Source of the DNA: Mrakia gelida | Lineage: Eukaryota; Basidiomycota; Tremellomycetes; Cystofilobasidiales; Mrakiaceae | Direction of reading: 5' to 3' | Length of the DNA stretch: 64,000 nucleotides | Assembly: GCA_024345305.1 (NCBI GenBank) | Contig: BRON01000012.1 | Span: 1,240,001-1,304,000 of the forward strand | Part shown: positions 21,724 through 41,749 of the stretch, in pieces | Numbering within the stretch: position 1 is the first letter of the stretch | Layout of the letters: the number at the start of each line of letters is the position of its first letter | The notes under the pieces: model-generated | Told to the model about the DNA's origin: nothing | Seen by the model: only the letters and a program-made list of their open reading frames with translations | Database searches by the model: none | Made by a program: the position numbers and the translations under genes

Positions 21724-22746
21724 CTACGCACCCCCGAACGTCGCACTCCTCACCAACGCCTCCACCCTCGCGTCGAACCCTTCGTTCCGAATCGGCATCT
21801 CAGGCGTATGGAACGGGTTCTTCATCACCGAATCGCTGTAGGCTTCGTAGATCCGTCCTAGGAGGACTCGGCCTGGGGAGAGGAGGAAGGAGGAGTTGGC
21901 GCTGGGGCTGAGGGAGAGGCTGGAGGGGAGAGGGAGGGGGGAGAGGGAAGAGGAGACGGTGGTTGGGTAGGAGGGGGAGACGAGGAGGACGAATTTGGTT
22001 CCTGAAGAGTGGGAGGAGAGGGTGGGGAGAATCAGGGGGTGATTAGTGAGTCGGAGGGAGGAGGAAGGAGGGGGGAGGGAGATGCGAGATGCGAGGACGA
22101 AGGGGAGGTGAGCTCGATGGGAGGTTCGAACGACGAAGGGTGAGCTCGTTGAGACGAGGAAGGATTTGAAAGTTGTACGAGAAGCTGCGCTCTCTATCAG
22201 CTACCATTCCCTCTACCAGTACCGAGCTGACGTGCTTTCTCTGAGACGAGAAGGATCGACGCAGGGAGGGATGGGAGAAGAGAGATGGGTTGAGCTTCGT
22301 CCCACCCTTCCTTCCCAGGCTCCTTCTGCCTCCCACTCCTCCCTCTACAGCCGCAAGATCCCCAGCCACACGAGAAGAGATAGCGCATCTTCACTCACCT
22401 GTAGCAGTCAACAGTATGATCATCTTGACTCCATCTCCTTCTATGGTTTCCACTCCATCCTGAGCTCCATCCACGGGCGAGAGTTTCCCTGTGATGGCGT
22501 GGATCCCATGAAGCGTTCCGGCTAGGATGAGAGCGTCGTTCTGTGAGATTGGAGGAAGGCCAGCTACGAGGGACAAAGCGGAAGTAAAACAAAGATAAGA
22601 TAAGACAGAGGAGGTGGTGAGCTCGGGAAGAGAAGGAAGGAGAGAAAGGAAGGAGGAGAAAAGGCGAGCTCACGGTTGAGCTGTTTGTCGTAGACGAGAC
22701 CTCCTGCTTTGTTGATCACCCAGAGAGAATACACGATCGCGCTCAT
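21724..22746 (-). CDS. TRS23: TRAPP complex subunit Trs23 (TRAPPC4)
   Basis: Core longin-fold subunit of the TRAPP tethering complex that activates Rab GTPase Ypt1 at the Golgi. Start ATG at 22744-22746 gives AIVYSLWVINKAGGLVYDKQ, a typical family start. Further exons give LPPISQNDALILAGTLHGIH, AITGKLSPVDGAQDGVETIE and GDGVKMIILLTATG. The last exon gives LGRIYEAYSDSVMKNPFHTP and EMPIRNEGFDARVEALVRS, ending with TAG at 21724-21726. YSDSVMKNPFHTPEMPIR is diagnostic. A Ser/Pro/Leu-rich insertion seems to lie in the middle, between the ATG(T/V)K and IYEAY blocks, longer than in yeast; its splicing is not fully resolved. Confidence 0.9.
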
Positions 22747-22972
22747 ATCGATGGAAAGAAGGAAAGGGGAATATTCTTCAAAGGGTCGTGATGGTTGGTC
22801 GTGAAGGAGATGGTCCGGAGAGTTTGGTTCGAATTGAAAGAACGGAAAGGAAGGGATCGACGAACGAACGAGGTCGCGTCCAACTACTCCCTTCTCTCTT
22901 CCCTCGTCCTACCTTCTTCCAGCCCTCGAGGCACGGCTTCCCCCCTTCAGCGCCTCTCCAGGACCCTCTCTC

Positions 22973-22981
22973 TATATATAC
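22973..22981 (+). promoter_or_regulatory. TATA-box-like sequence upstream of the WSC-GH16 gene
   Basis: tatatatac lies only about 20-27 bp before the start ATG at 23000. It is the clearest TATA element among the promoters here. Its closeness suggests a very short leader or an actual start downstream of this ATG. Confidence 0.4.
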
Positions 22982-22999
22982 ATACTCCTCTCGCGCGAG

Positions 23000-25900
23000 A
23001 TGCTCTTCAGCAATCCCCTCTCCTTCCCCATCCTTCTCCTCCTCGCCCTCGCCTTTCCCTCCTTCACCTCAGCCAACAACATCCACTCGTCCCCTTCTCG
23101 AGATCGTCGACATCGCTCCCTCTCCCTCAAACATCGTGCAGCATCCAGCGCTGGAGGTTGGTCCTCCTTAGGATGCACTCAAGACGGTCCAGCTAGAGCT
23201 CTCACAGGGTTCTCGGTCGATCTGGGAAGCTCAGCGACCGTCGAAGCTGGCCTGCTTGTTTGCCAGAAGAAGGGATACTCGATGGCTTCCCTGCAGTAGT
23301 GAGTGCTCCTTTTTTTTCGCGTCTTCGGAGACACTCGAGACTATACTTCAAGCTGCTGACTTTCGCTGTCTCTACATTTCTCGCTCGTTCCAGTGGGAGC
23401 CAGCTCTTTTGCGGCAACTCCTTCTCCAACTCGCTCGGTCAGGTCCTCTCGAGCTCGCAATGCAACTCTCCTTGTCAAGGTCAGGCTCTTCCCACTCTGC
23501 ATACCCCCACGCTCTTCCGTCCGACCTTCTAAACTAACTCTACTACCAGGCAACCCTTCGGAAACCTGTGGAGGAATGTACACGTCAACGAGCTTCTCCC
23601 TCTCCTCCTCGACCTCTTCCCTCCCCGCCAACTGGGCTTCGTTCGCATGCACTCAGGACGGCTACCCGCGAGCTCTCAACGGATACGACTTCGAGGATGG
23701 ATCCAAGATGACGGTGGAGCTGTGTCTGTCGACCTGCGAGGGGAAGGGATTTGCGATCGCCGCTCTAGAGTGAGTGCTTTCGTTTTGATCGAAAGGTTGA
23801 GCTTAGGCTTTCCGCGTCGGCGGTTGCTGATCTTTCGTTTGCGCTCGCTCCTCTGCCTTCTTTTGAAGGTACGGATCTCAGTGTCGGTGTGGGAACTCAT
23901 TTGAGAACGGGATGGGAGGAATTTTGGATGGATCGGTTTGCTCGATGCCTTGCTCTGGTGAGTCGTTCGCGTCTCGTTTTGCTTCCCCTTTCGTCGCGCT
24001 CTCCCGCGCCGCTCTTCTCTTCCAACCTCTCATTATTCACACTCATCTCCATCTCTTCTTCTTTCACCTCCCTCCAGGCAACTCCGCCGAGACCTGTGGA
24101 TCCTCCTACGTCGCGTCGACTTACCTCCTCCTCTTCGGCTCCTCCTCCGACGGAACCTCGACAGTATACAGCACCCGAACCACCACCGTCACCACCACTC
24201 TTACCACCATCACTACCGCCTCGACTTCCTCTGCCGCCTCACCCTCAGCCTCCTCGATCGTACCAGGATGGACCTACCTCGGTTGCTCGCAGGATGGAAT
24301 GTCCGCTCGAGCGCTCAACGCGTACTCGACGGATCTTGGAGCTTCAGCGACCATCGCTGGGTGTTTGAACGTGTGTGCTGGGAAGGGATACGGGATGGCT
24401 GGGATTCAGTATGGGAGCCAGTGAGTTTGATCTCCTTTTCGATCCTTGTTTGGACTCGAGTCAACGACCGAGCTCGAGCGAAACTGACGCGTCGTACCCT
24501 TCTTCTTCTCACCAACCCAACCCTTCTTCTTCGAACCAACCTGCCCAGATGCTACTGCGACTCTGCCTTCCGAAACTCCCTAGGAGCTATCGTCTCGGAC
24601 TCTCAGTGCTCTTCCCCGTGTTCAGGTTCGTACTCCTCCCTTCCTTCGCCGTCACCCTTCGTCGTCGCCCACACTCACACCTGCTTCCCCTCTGATCCCA
24701 CTCGCCAACTTTCCAGGCGCCGTCTCTACCAAATGCGGAGGAAGCTACGTCAACTCCGTCTACACCAACGCCGCTCTTCTCTCCTCCTCGTCAGCAACGT
24801 TGACCTCCTCAGCGGCTGCTTCAAGCTCGGTGGCCGTCGGATCATCAGCAGGTCTTCCTTCAGGCTGGAGCGCCGTTGGATGCACGCAGGACGGAGACGC
24901 TCGAGCACTCATCGGAAGCTCTACAGATCTGGGAGATTTGGCGACGGTTGAGAGCTGTTTGGCGTTCTGCAAGACGGGCGGCTTCGTGCTTGCGGGTTTG
25001 CAGTGAGTTTTTTGTCGTTTCGAGGTCGTTGGTTGGTCGCGAGAAGGACAGAACGTGTGTGGCTAACTCGATCGCTGTACGACGCACATCTCCTGCAGAT
25101 ACGGAAGCCAGTAAGTCGATTCTGCTTCGGACGAACGAGACCGGACGCGTCGAGACTGATCCATTCGTTCTTCCTTCCTTCTTCTCTTCGTTCTCGTTCT
25201 CGCTGCTGCAGGTGCATGTGTGGCTCCTCCTTCTCCAACAACCTCGGAGCCGTCATCTCGTCAAGCTCCTGCTCGACACCTTGCAAGGGTTCGTTTTTCA
25301 CTTCCAGCTCCGTGCGAGCTCGTCTTTCTTCACGCGACTGACAATCTTTCTCGCCTTTTCACTCTCCACCCAGGGAACTCGCTTCAACTCTGCGGAGGTT
25401 TCTACACTACCACTACATACCGCTACACTCCCTCACTTTCGTCGTCGGCAACTCCCACCTCGACCTCGGTTTCCGCCTCAGCTTCAGCCTCCTCCGTCGT
25501 TCTTCCCACTGGTTGGACCACCGTCGGATGCACTCAAGATGGAGATGCTCGAGCCCTCACTGGTAGTTCGGTCGATCTGGGAAGTTCAGCAACGGTCGAG
25601 GCTTGTTTGGCGGTCTGCTTGAGGGGTGGTTTCGTGCTTGCGGGTTTACAGTGAGTTCTTTCCTCGCTCTCGTGCTCGTCGATCCCGAGACCGATGGCTG
25701 ATCTAGACTTTTACTCGTTCATTTTCCAGGTATGGGAGCCAGTGAGTTTCTGCGAAGACTGGAGTTCGTCGCGTCGAGAAATCTCGACTCTCGAAACTGA
25801 CGCGTCTTCCCTTCCCCTTTCTCTCCCCCTTTTCTCGCGTTATAGGTGCATGTGCGGCTCGACCTTCTCGAATAACCTCGGCGCAGTCATCTTGTCGAGC

Positions 25901-28230
25901 TCGTGCTCTACTCCTTGCAAAGGTTCGTCTCGCTGTGCTTCTCAAGGCGCGTCGTCGCTTCGCTCGAGCTGACCGTCCCACCCTTCTTTCTCGCTCAGGG
26001 AATTCCCTTCAACTCTGCGGAGGCTTTTATACCACCAACGCATATCGATACACTCTCTCACTCTCTTCCTCTCAACCCTCCTCGACTCGAGTCTCGACTC
26101 GAATCTCCTCGTCATCCGTCGCCTCCTCCACCACGTCGTCCTCAGCGATCGCCAGCCCCTCCCCAACCTACGTCTACCAGGGATGCGCGAGCGACTATCC
26201 TTGGGATCCCATGGCCGGACGAACCCTCACTGGATCCTACACTCAGGACGCGAAGATGACGAACAAGATGTGTTGGTCGATCTGCGCGAAGGGAAACTTC
26301 GCCCTGGCGGGTACTCAGAGCACCAACGAGTGTTGGTGTGGCAACTTCTTGGATAACGGGAATGGAGCGACGGCGCCGGAGGGAGATTGTGGACAGCCCT
26401 GCGTCGGGGATGGGAGTCAGATGTGTGGTGGTGAGTCGCGTCTCCTCGTGCTCGATTTTGCTTCAGTCGCTTCGATTCGAACAGCTTCCTCCTTTCGAGA
26501 CCTCGGGGAAGTATGGTCAAACTAACTGCTTCTTCCATTCTCATCGGTTTGATCTCAGGTGGTTGGCGGTTGAGCATCTACCGATCTCCTTCGTTCCCTG
26601 CTTGGAAGTTGACTCAGTCGGCTGTGAGCTTCCCTCCTTCCCTCCTTCCCTCCTTCTCCTCCTCGTACCTTCCCTCTCGCTGATCGATCAATTCCGTTGT
26701 GACCTTTCTTCCTTCTCGCAGGCTGGTAACTCGTTCTTCGGTCAGTCGAGCCGCGTCTCGTCCTTTTCCTTCACGTCTTCCCTACTGACTCCCCTTTTCT
26801 GTTCTCCTCCCTCGTTTCAAAGACAACTGGAACTGGTACGATGGAGTCGACCCAACCAACGGCTTCGTCGACTACCTCTCCGCCGCCGACGCCTACAAAA
26901 ATGGACTCGCCTACGTCGCTTCGAACGGGAACGCCGTGATGAAAGTCGAGACGACGCCCGTCGTGGACGCTGCTGTTGGAAGGAAGAGTACGAGGATTGG
27001 AACGAACTGGAGGTAAGTGGTTAGATCAGTCTATTCAGAACAGGGGAAAACAACCCCATCTTGGATGGAAGAGATCTGAGACGAGAGCTGACCTTTCGCG
27101 TTCCAGGTTCAACGCGAACTCCCTTCTCATCGCCGATATCGTCCACATGCCGATCGGGTGTGGATCTTGGCCTGCGCTATGGACGTTAGGGGGTGGAGCT
27201 TGGCCCAGTACCGGCGAGATTGACATCTTGGAGGGGATCGGAGTGAGTTTTGGCGCGAAATCGCCCGCTCGACGACGCGTCGAACGTTCTTTCTCCCGCC
27301 CTCCTCCCCCTTCCCGCCTCGACGCTGACTCTCTCGCCCTTCTTCTCGGTCCTCTTCTCTCTCAGTTCTACTCCAACAACCAGGCTAGCGTCCACACCGG
27401 ATCAGGATGCTACATCCCCAAGATCTCTGGAGGAACCGGCTCGCTCTCGATTACCAACTGTGCTGCCTACGAGACTGGGAATCAAGGTTGCGGGATCGTC
27501 GACAACTCTGGTTCAGCCAACTATGGAGTCCCTTTCAACAACAACGGAGGAGGAGTATACGCCAGTTCGTCGCGCTTCCGATTTTTCTCCCTCGTCTCTT
27601 CCCCTCGTCGCGTTCTCGGCGTCTCTCTCCCTTTCCTTTGTCTGACCATCTCTCCTGCTTCTTCCGTTTACCTCTCCGCAGTGATGTGGACGGACGCCGC
27701 CATCTCAGTCTACTTCTTCCCTCGGAACGGCATCCCCGCCGACATCACCTCTGGCTCGCCTGATCCCGACACTGGAAAGTGGGGACGACCCGTCGCCCGT
27801 TACCCAGGGACCTACTGCACGCTCTCAAACTTCTTCAAGAATCACAATGTGATCTTCGATACTACTTTCGTGAGTCTTTCTCTTTCCCTCAGCCACGACG
27901 AGGATGGATGAAGGGAGACAGGACGACGCGTCGAGAGTTTCGAACTGACACGCATCCTCTTTCTCGCAGTGTGGAGATTGGGCTGGAAGCGCTTGGACGA
28001 AAAGCGAACCTCTCGCTGGTCAACCTCAATCGTGCGCTGCTCTCACAGGCTTTGCGACGTGTTCGGAGTACGTTCGAATGAGGGGAGCAGACTTCTCTGA
28101 AGCGTATTGGGAGGTCAAGGTTCGTAGCTTCTTTCCTTCCTTCTTTTCCTCGTCCCTCGGATAGAAGAGCTGACCTCGTCGTCCTCGTTGTCGGTGCTTC
28201 CTTCAGTCCGTCAAGCTCTACTCGAAGTAG
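23000..28230 (+). CDS. Secreted protein with six WSC domains and a C-terminal GH16 beta-glucanase domain
   Basis: Signal peptide MLFSNPLSFPILLLLALAFP, then six WSC domains beginning near 23150, 23620, 24260, 24860, 25510 and 26160, with Ser/Thr-rich linkers. The repeats share the pattern W..(V/L)GCTQDG..RAL.G.S.DLGS.ATVE.CL..C...G...A.LQYGSQC.CG and end in a CGG(F/S/M)Y block. WSC domains bind carbohydrate. The GH16 part (26820-28225) gives NWNWYDGVDPTNGFVDYLSA, PIGCGSWPALWTLGGGAWPS and GEIDILEGI, with the E-x-D-x-x-E catalytic centre, then KWGRPVARYPGTYCTLSNFF. It ends KSVKLYSK, TAG at 28228-28230. No GPI signal or membrane anchor is seen, so it is likely secreted to the wall to cut or remodel beta-1,3/1,4-glucan (inference). 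The WSC exons have nearly the same intron layout, showing internal duplication. Confidence 0.92.
25099..25110 (+). other. 12-nt microexon in WSC domain 4
   Basis: ATACGGAAGCCA lies between tcctgcag and gtaagtcg. The previous exon ends GGT TTG CA and the next begins GTGCATGTGTGG, so splicing yields LQYGSQCMCG, the conserved WSC core. The other WSC domains encode the same peptide at the same place. Confidence 0.85.
25730..25741 (+). other. 12-nt microexon in WSC domain 5
   Basis: GTATGGGAGCCA lies between ttttcca+g and gtgagtttc. It has the same phase and peptide (QYGSQ) as the 12-nt exon in domain 4, so the microexon and both flanking introns were copied with the domain. Confidence 0.85.
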
Positions 28231-29068
28231 ATCATCGACCGTCGCTCCTGTTTTTCTTATCCTCTCTCTTGCTCGTTCTCTTTTGGGTTTCAGTTCCGTC
28301 CAAGTCTCAGTCGCATCAGTATCTATTTATCTATTTATCTATCCTCATATCTATCAATCTATACCTCTCGAACAGTCAGACCTGTCTCGGCGTGCATCTC
28401 TTCAGAGATTCGTTCGTCGTTCGTTCGTTTCTTCGTTCTTTCCTTTTGGACCCGAGGTCACCGATGCGGCTCCAGAGAGAGGGACAAGGGCGCTTAGAGT
28501 AGTCAGACGTCCAAAGGAGCTTTCCCGTTGAGCAGAATCTCTGCATGCATGTCGCGAACCGTCGGATGGACGGGAAAGCGACGCGTCGCGACGAGTCCGG
28601 TTTGTCCCTTTTGCTTCCACTCCCTTTGCCCCTCGCATCTTACCGACCTCCTCCGTCTGCAACTTGGGTTTTTTGAGATCATACCGGAGACCGAGCGACA
28701 TCAAGTCGGGCATCGAGATCGAAGCAGAGGGTGGGCGAAGTTCGTCAGGGAAATCAAAGGGTTCACTGGGTAGAGTTCTAGAAGAGGTATGGTTCGTTAA
28801 GAGAGTATCCGAGAGGGAGATGGAGAGGGTAAGAGCTAGAGAAAGTCGTCCAAGAAAGGGGTTATTGAGCAAGGAGAGTGGGAACTAACGAGAAAGAGGG
28901 TAAAAAGCGAAGGAGAGCGATGGGCATGCAAAGCAAAAGCGAGGAAAAAGATGCTAGAGGAGGGTCGTTAAGTGAAACAGAGAGCATGCAATGCGTAGTG
29001 GTCGAAGACAAGCTCGGGAACGCGGCGAGGAGAAGGGAGGGCGAAAGACGAGGGAGAGAGAGAGGGAA
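28231..29068. other. Convergent 3' intergenic region with ATCT/TATT repeats
   Basis: About 840 bp between two converging genes. An imperfect tetranucleotide run (atct/attt/tatc) spans about 28317-28365. No conserved protein was recognised; the short frames on both strands look like chance. Confidence 0.5.
28317..28365. repeat. Imperfect tetranucleotide repeat (ATCT/ATTT type)
   Basis: Repeated atctatttatct units, visible directly, in the shared 3' flank of the WSC-GH16 gene and the kinesin gene. Confidence 0.7.
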
Positions 29069-37453
<8,385 letters not shown>

Positions 37454-37855
37454 GGCCCTGCTCGAACCTGATTACGACGAGATTAGGAAAGCGCGCTGTA
37501 GAGACTATAGGAAGAACCAAGGCGAGTTGAAGGAGAGAAGGTGGCTGTTGGGGAGAGGAGAGGAGGAGAGAGGGGGAAGGAAGGAGAGGTGAGCTGACAC
37601 GAGTTCCCCTTCGCTGCGCTTATTTTGCTTTATTTTCCGTGACTTGTTTCGGAGAAAGTATATGTTGGGAGATGTGAAGATCTACGAACTCGGAAGCGAT
37701 GATTTTATCTGCTGCTAGAAGGAGGAGGAGGAGACGGCAACGGACGACGCGCTGGCCCTCTCGATTTCCAGCCCCTGGCGAGCTTCGACTCCTTCGTTCA
37801 TCTCCAACTGCATCTGGCCTCTCCTCTCCCCTTCTATTAGATATCGACACTCATC
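37454..37855. promoter_or_regulatory. Divergent promoter region, kinesin-3 and the disordered-protein gene
   Basis: About 400 bp between divergent start codons. No strong TATA box. A gap of this length must hold both promoters. Confidence 0.45.
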
Positions 37856-39802
37856 ATGTAAGCATCGTCTCTTTCTCCTCTGTATATACACGAACCCTCG
37901 CTGACTCGATGCTCACCTTGTATCAGGCCTCTCCCTGTTGAAAAGAGTCAAGGCTCTGTTGCTTCCCTGCTCGCTCGCTTCCAATCAGCGGACGATGCCT
38001 CCAAGAAGGAGTCTCAGAGGGAGGAAAGAATGGCTTCAATGAAGTCTTCAATGGGGAACAGAGTCAGTGGGGGACCGTGGCAGCAGAGAGCGAGCTTGGG
38101 AGTGGAGACGGAGGGAGGGAAGAGGGATTGGAAGGCGGAGAGGGTCGCTTCCACCTCCTCGAGCTCGTCCGTCTCACCAGGGAAGAAGGTTCTCGAACTT
38201 CCAGGAGGAGAGAAGGTGCCAGGGGAGCTGGAGAAGCTATGGGGGATCAAGGGAGGAGGAGGACCTACTCCAGCAGTCGAAACCGTCGTCGCGAAGGAGG
38301 AGGCAACCGAAGAAGGAGGATCAGGTCGAGCTCAACAACCGGACCTCCCATCCACTCAGATTGTCCCTCCGACTCCTACAACCCTCAACTCGGACTTCAT
38401 ATCCAGCTCGGACGTCCTCCCTTCGGTACCCTCTCCCAAAGTCGAACAGGTCAACGCATCACCCTCGCTGGAGAAGAAGGACTCGTGGCTCAAGTCGGAG
38501 CAACCTCGACGACAACCCTCGACCTCCTCCTCCTCCGATCCATCTCCTCCTCCTTCCTTCGCCTCTCCCATCCCCAAGGTCCCTCTTCCAAAATCCGCCA
38601 CTCCCACTCCCACCACCACCTCCTCCAAACCATCCAAAGAGGCCACCGCTCCCACTACCAGTCCCACCGTCCGAGAACGAACCGGCTCAACCCTCTCCGC
38701 CTCGACCTCCTCAACAAACAAGATCACCGTCGCCCAGTCCGCAAAGAAGTCTACCACCACCACCAACACTCCTTCCAAACCCACTCCGACTCCAACCTCT
38801 TCCTCTATCCGATCCCCACCTCCCACTTCCTCGTCCTCTTCAGCAGCAGGTCGACTCACCTCCAAACCACGCTCAACACCACCCTCCACGACCTCCTCCT
38901 CCTCCAAAGCTCACCCTCGCTCCTCAGCCATCTCTCCTTCCCCTTCCTCCACCTCCACTTCCACCACCAACAAGAAGACTACCAGCAGCGTCCCTCGTCC
39001 CTCCCCATCCAAAGCCTCGAGCTCCCCCGCCGCTCATCACCCACCCAGACCTCACACCTCCAACGCGCAGAACCACACTCCTCTTCGATCCTCCCTCGCT
39101 CGTCCTCCCCCTTCAGCCACCACCACTACCACGCCCACTCCAACTCGCCGACCCACCTCCCGCACCGCGAACCACACCTCCTCTCCCTCAGCATCGACCA
39201 CCACCTCCCGACTCTTCGCACCCACAGCTTCCTCGCTCGCAAAGACGAGATCTCCCCCTCCTCCGTCCACTTCGAGTCCAGCAGGACTAGGGCGAGCCTC
39301 GTCGCTCAGTCGAGTTAGCGGAGGTGGGGGGTCGCCTGCTATGAAGAGGATTGGGAGGGGAGGAGCAGGGGCGAGTCCTGTTGGGTCGATTGGGAGGAAG
39401 GCGGGTGCTGGTGCTGCAGGGCCTCCGTCTTCGTTCAAGTCAACGCCGACGAAGGCGGTGGAGAAGGTTTCGAATTCGGATCGATCGTCGTCGTCGTCGT
39501 TGAACAAGGAGGAGGACGTTTCTTCCCTCGTCGCGTCTCCTCCTCCCTCCTCGTCGTCCGGCGTCGTCGTCAATCCTCAACCCACCGCCAAGGCTCAATC
39601 CCAACCCGAACCCACTCCCGAAGTCGAGAACGAGAACGAACAGGAAGGCGAAGGGAGCGAACGAAGTGCTACGAAGGTTGAAGGGTCACCTGTTGTTGCT
39701 CAGACCAAGGGAGGAGAGGTGGTTGAGGAGGGGGAGAAGGACGTCAGGATGAACGTAGAGAGAGAGGAGGAGACGGAGGGGGAGATCCCGGATGAGGAGT
39801 AG
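37856..39802 (+). CDS. Long disordered Ser/Thr/Pro-rich protein, function unknown
   Basis: The start codon is split by an intron: AT at 37856-37857, donor gtaagc, acceptor tatcag, then G from 37927. It gives MPLPVEKSQGSVASLLARFQ. An internal ATG at 38030 (MASMKSSMG) would be the first unspliced start. The N-terminal SVASLLARFQSADDASKKES segment looks ordered and could bind a partner. After it come SPGKKVLELPGGEKVPGELE and LEKLWGIKGGGG, then about 400 residues dominated by Ser, Thr and Pro with scattered basic residues, and an acidic end ERNVEREEETEGEIPDEE-like. TAG at 39800-39802. I do not recognise a family; an actin-patch or cytoskeletal scaffold is a guess from the composition only. Confidence 0.7.
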
Positions 39803-40333
39803 TCGCTCTAGTCTACTGTAGTTCCGTTCTCGCTTCGTCGCGTCGTCGCTTTCATTTTTCGTTTCGTTTCATTTCGTTTTCGTTCTTGCTTTGCCCCCCT
39901 CCTCTCCCCACCCCCCTCCCCACCGCTTCTTCTCTTCTTCCTCTTCCCGTCTCCTTGCATAGCTAGCACTTATCATACGCACCTCGGGATCCCCTTTCAT
40001 AGCTGCTGCTGGTCCAGCCGGCTCGCATTCACCTCCCTTTCGTTTCGTTTTTTTCGTTGTTTCGCTCTCGCACCTCACGCACCTCGGCTCTCCTACGTAC
40101 TTCTCTCTCCCTCTCGCTCTCGCTCTCGCCTCGATCATAATCACGATGGATCCGTACGCAGGGCAAGGTACGTCATCATCATCAAAGCACGGAACCGAAA
40201 AGAAAGCAACGAAGAGGGGAGGGAGAGAGACGACGCGTCCGACCGACCGAGCGAAGACGAACAACGAACGGACGAACGAAACAACGACGACGAGAGGGAG
40301 AGGGAGAGAGGAAAAGTAACGTGAAGGGAGGAA
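39803..40333. other. Convergent 3' intergenic region
   Basis: About 530 bp between converging genes. It holds a T/C-rich stretch with repeated ttcgtttcgttt motifs (39850-39890, 40040-40070). No gene recognised. Confidence 0.45.
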
Positions 40334-41749
40334 TTAAGCAGCAGCGGTGTCCTTCTTAGCCTTCTTGCTAGCAGGTTTCTTGTTCTCCTCCTTGTCCTTC
40401 GAGGCGGGTTTGCGCTTCGTCCCGGCGGCGGGCTCGTCGTCCTGTGAAAAAGGGAACCAACGAGAGAGTGGGACGGGGGTGGGTGAGGGAGGCGGAGTCA
40501 GTGGTTGAGCTTGACGGGAACGACGGCGAGGCGAGGCGAGGCGAAGGAGAGCTCGACGTGGGAGATGAGAACAAGATAGTTGGTTGAAAAGTACGCGTCG
40601 ACGTCCGTGGTCGCGGACTCACCTCCTTAGGAGCACTGTGAGTGCCCTTGTTGGATCGAGAGGATTTACGAGTCCCTTCGGCTGGAGGAGCGTCCTCCTT
40701 GGGTTCCTTCTTCTTCGAGGCGGGTTTGGCGGCGGGTTTGGCTTTGGAAGCTGGTTTGGCTGAGGCGGGTTTGTCGGCTGCTGCTGCTTTCTTAGAGGTG
40801 GGCTTCTTGGACTGATGGTGAGGAGAGAGAAGAGAGGGAAGGAGAAGGTGAAGGCAGGTTAGATCGCACGTTGAGTGAAGCTCGATCGAGACGACGCGGT
40901 CGCTGCGTTGAACCAGATAGAGCTACAGAAGGCGACGAAAGACGTACCTTGGAAGCAGGCTTCTTAGAGGTCTATTCAGTCATCATAAGAAGAGGGAAAA
41001 GAGTCAGCGATGCCGATAAGACAAGGGAATGACGCAGAACGAGCTTGGAACGAGTCAACGAAAGAGGCGAGGGAGGGAAACTCGAGCTCACCTTCTCCTC
41101 CTCCTCCTCGTCTTCATCTTTAGCCTCCTCCTTGTCACCCGATCCTGAGGCTTCAGGGTCCACTCCATCCAGTTCGTGGGCCAGCTTGATGACAGAGTTC
41201 TAGCGAGAAGAGGCAAGCAACGGGCAAAGGTCAGCGACGACGATGGATCGTCCGTCGAGATCGAGACCGAGCTCAACAAGCCTCCCTCCCTGCCTACCTC
41301 GCCCTCCCCGTCCTCCTTCGCCATCCATCCACCCTTCCGATGAGCTTACCTTTCCCTGCTTGATCTTAACAGCTGGATCTTCCTCGTCTGAGAACCAAAA
41401 TCGACCCGAAAACGTCAAGACCTTCCCTTCTCTCGTCTCGATCTCCTCCGCCCTTCGCTCGTTCTTGAGCTCACCTCCGTGTCTGTTGACGGTGTTGCCG
41501 TTCTTGGTAGAAATGCTAGCGTCTCCTTCGACTACAGAGTCGACTTTACCAGAAGGATGAGAGGCACCCCATTTCCAGCTGAAAAACGAAAGGGCGCGAG
41601 GGAGAGAAGGAGGGGAGGGAACGAAAGGAAGGTCAGGCGGGAGAGTCGAGCTCGAACGAAGGAAGGTTGAGGGAGAATCGAAGGTATAGAAGGGATGGAA
41701 CGAACGAGACGTCGTCGCCTTTCTTGAGATCGGATGGAGCAGTAGGCAT
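40334..41749 (-). CDS. Hva1-TUDOR domain protein with Lys/Ala-rich tail
   Basis: Start ATG at 41747-41749. Exons give MPTAPSDLKKGDDVSWKWGA, SHPSGKVDSVVEGDASISTK, NGNTVNRHGDEEDPAVKIKQ and GKNSVIKLAHELDGVDPEAS. This is the hypervirulence-associated TUDOR fold (DUF2945), a small domain named from a rice blast factor but common across fungi and bacteria; a role in DNA or chromatin binding is plausible, not shown. After an acidic linker (EEAKDEDEEEEEK), short exons repeat KKPASK/KPTSK units, which resembles a histone H1-like tail. It ends AKKDTAAA with TAA at 40334-40336. Small in-frame exons such as TSKKPASK suggest the tail grew by repeat expansion. Confidence 0.82.

Noticed and set aside
28402..28872. 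Open frame of 156 codons on the minus strand between the WSC-GH16 and kinesin genes
   Set aside because: No recognised domain, lies wholly in the convergent 3' gap and overlaps open frames on the other strand.
38356..38907. Long antisense open frame within the disordered-protein gene
   Set aside because: It mirrors the Ser/Thr/Pro-rich frame on the other strand; composition alone keeps it open and it has no conserved motif.
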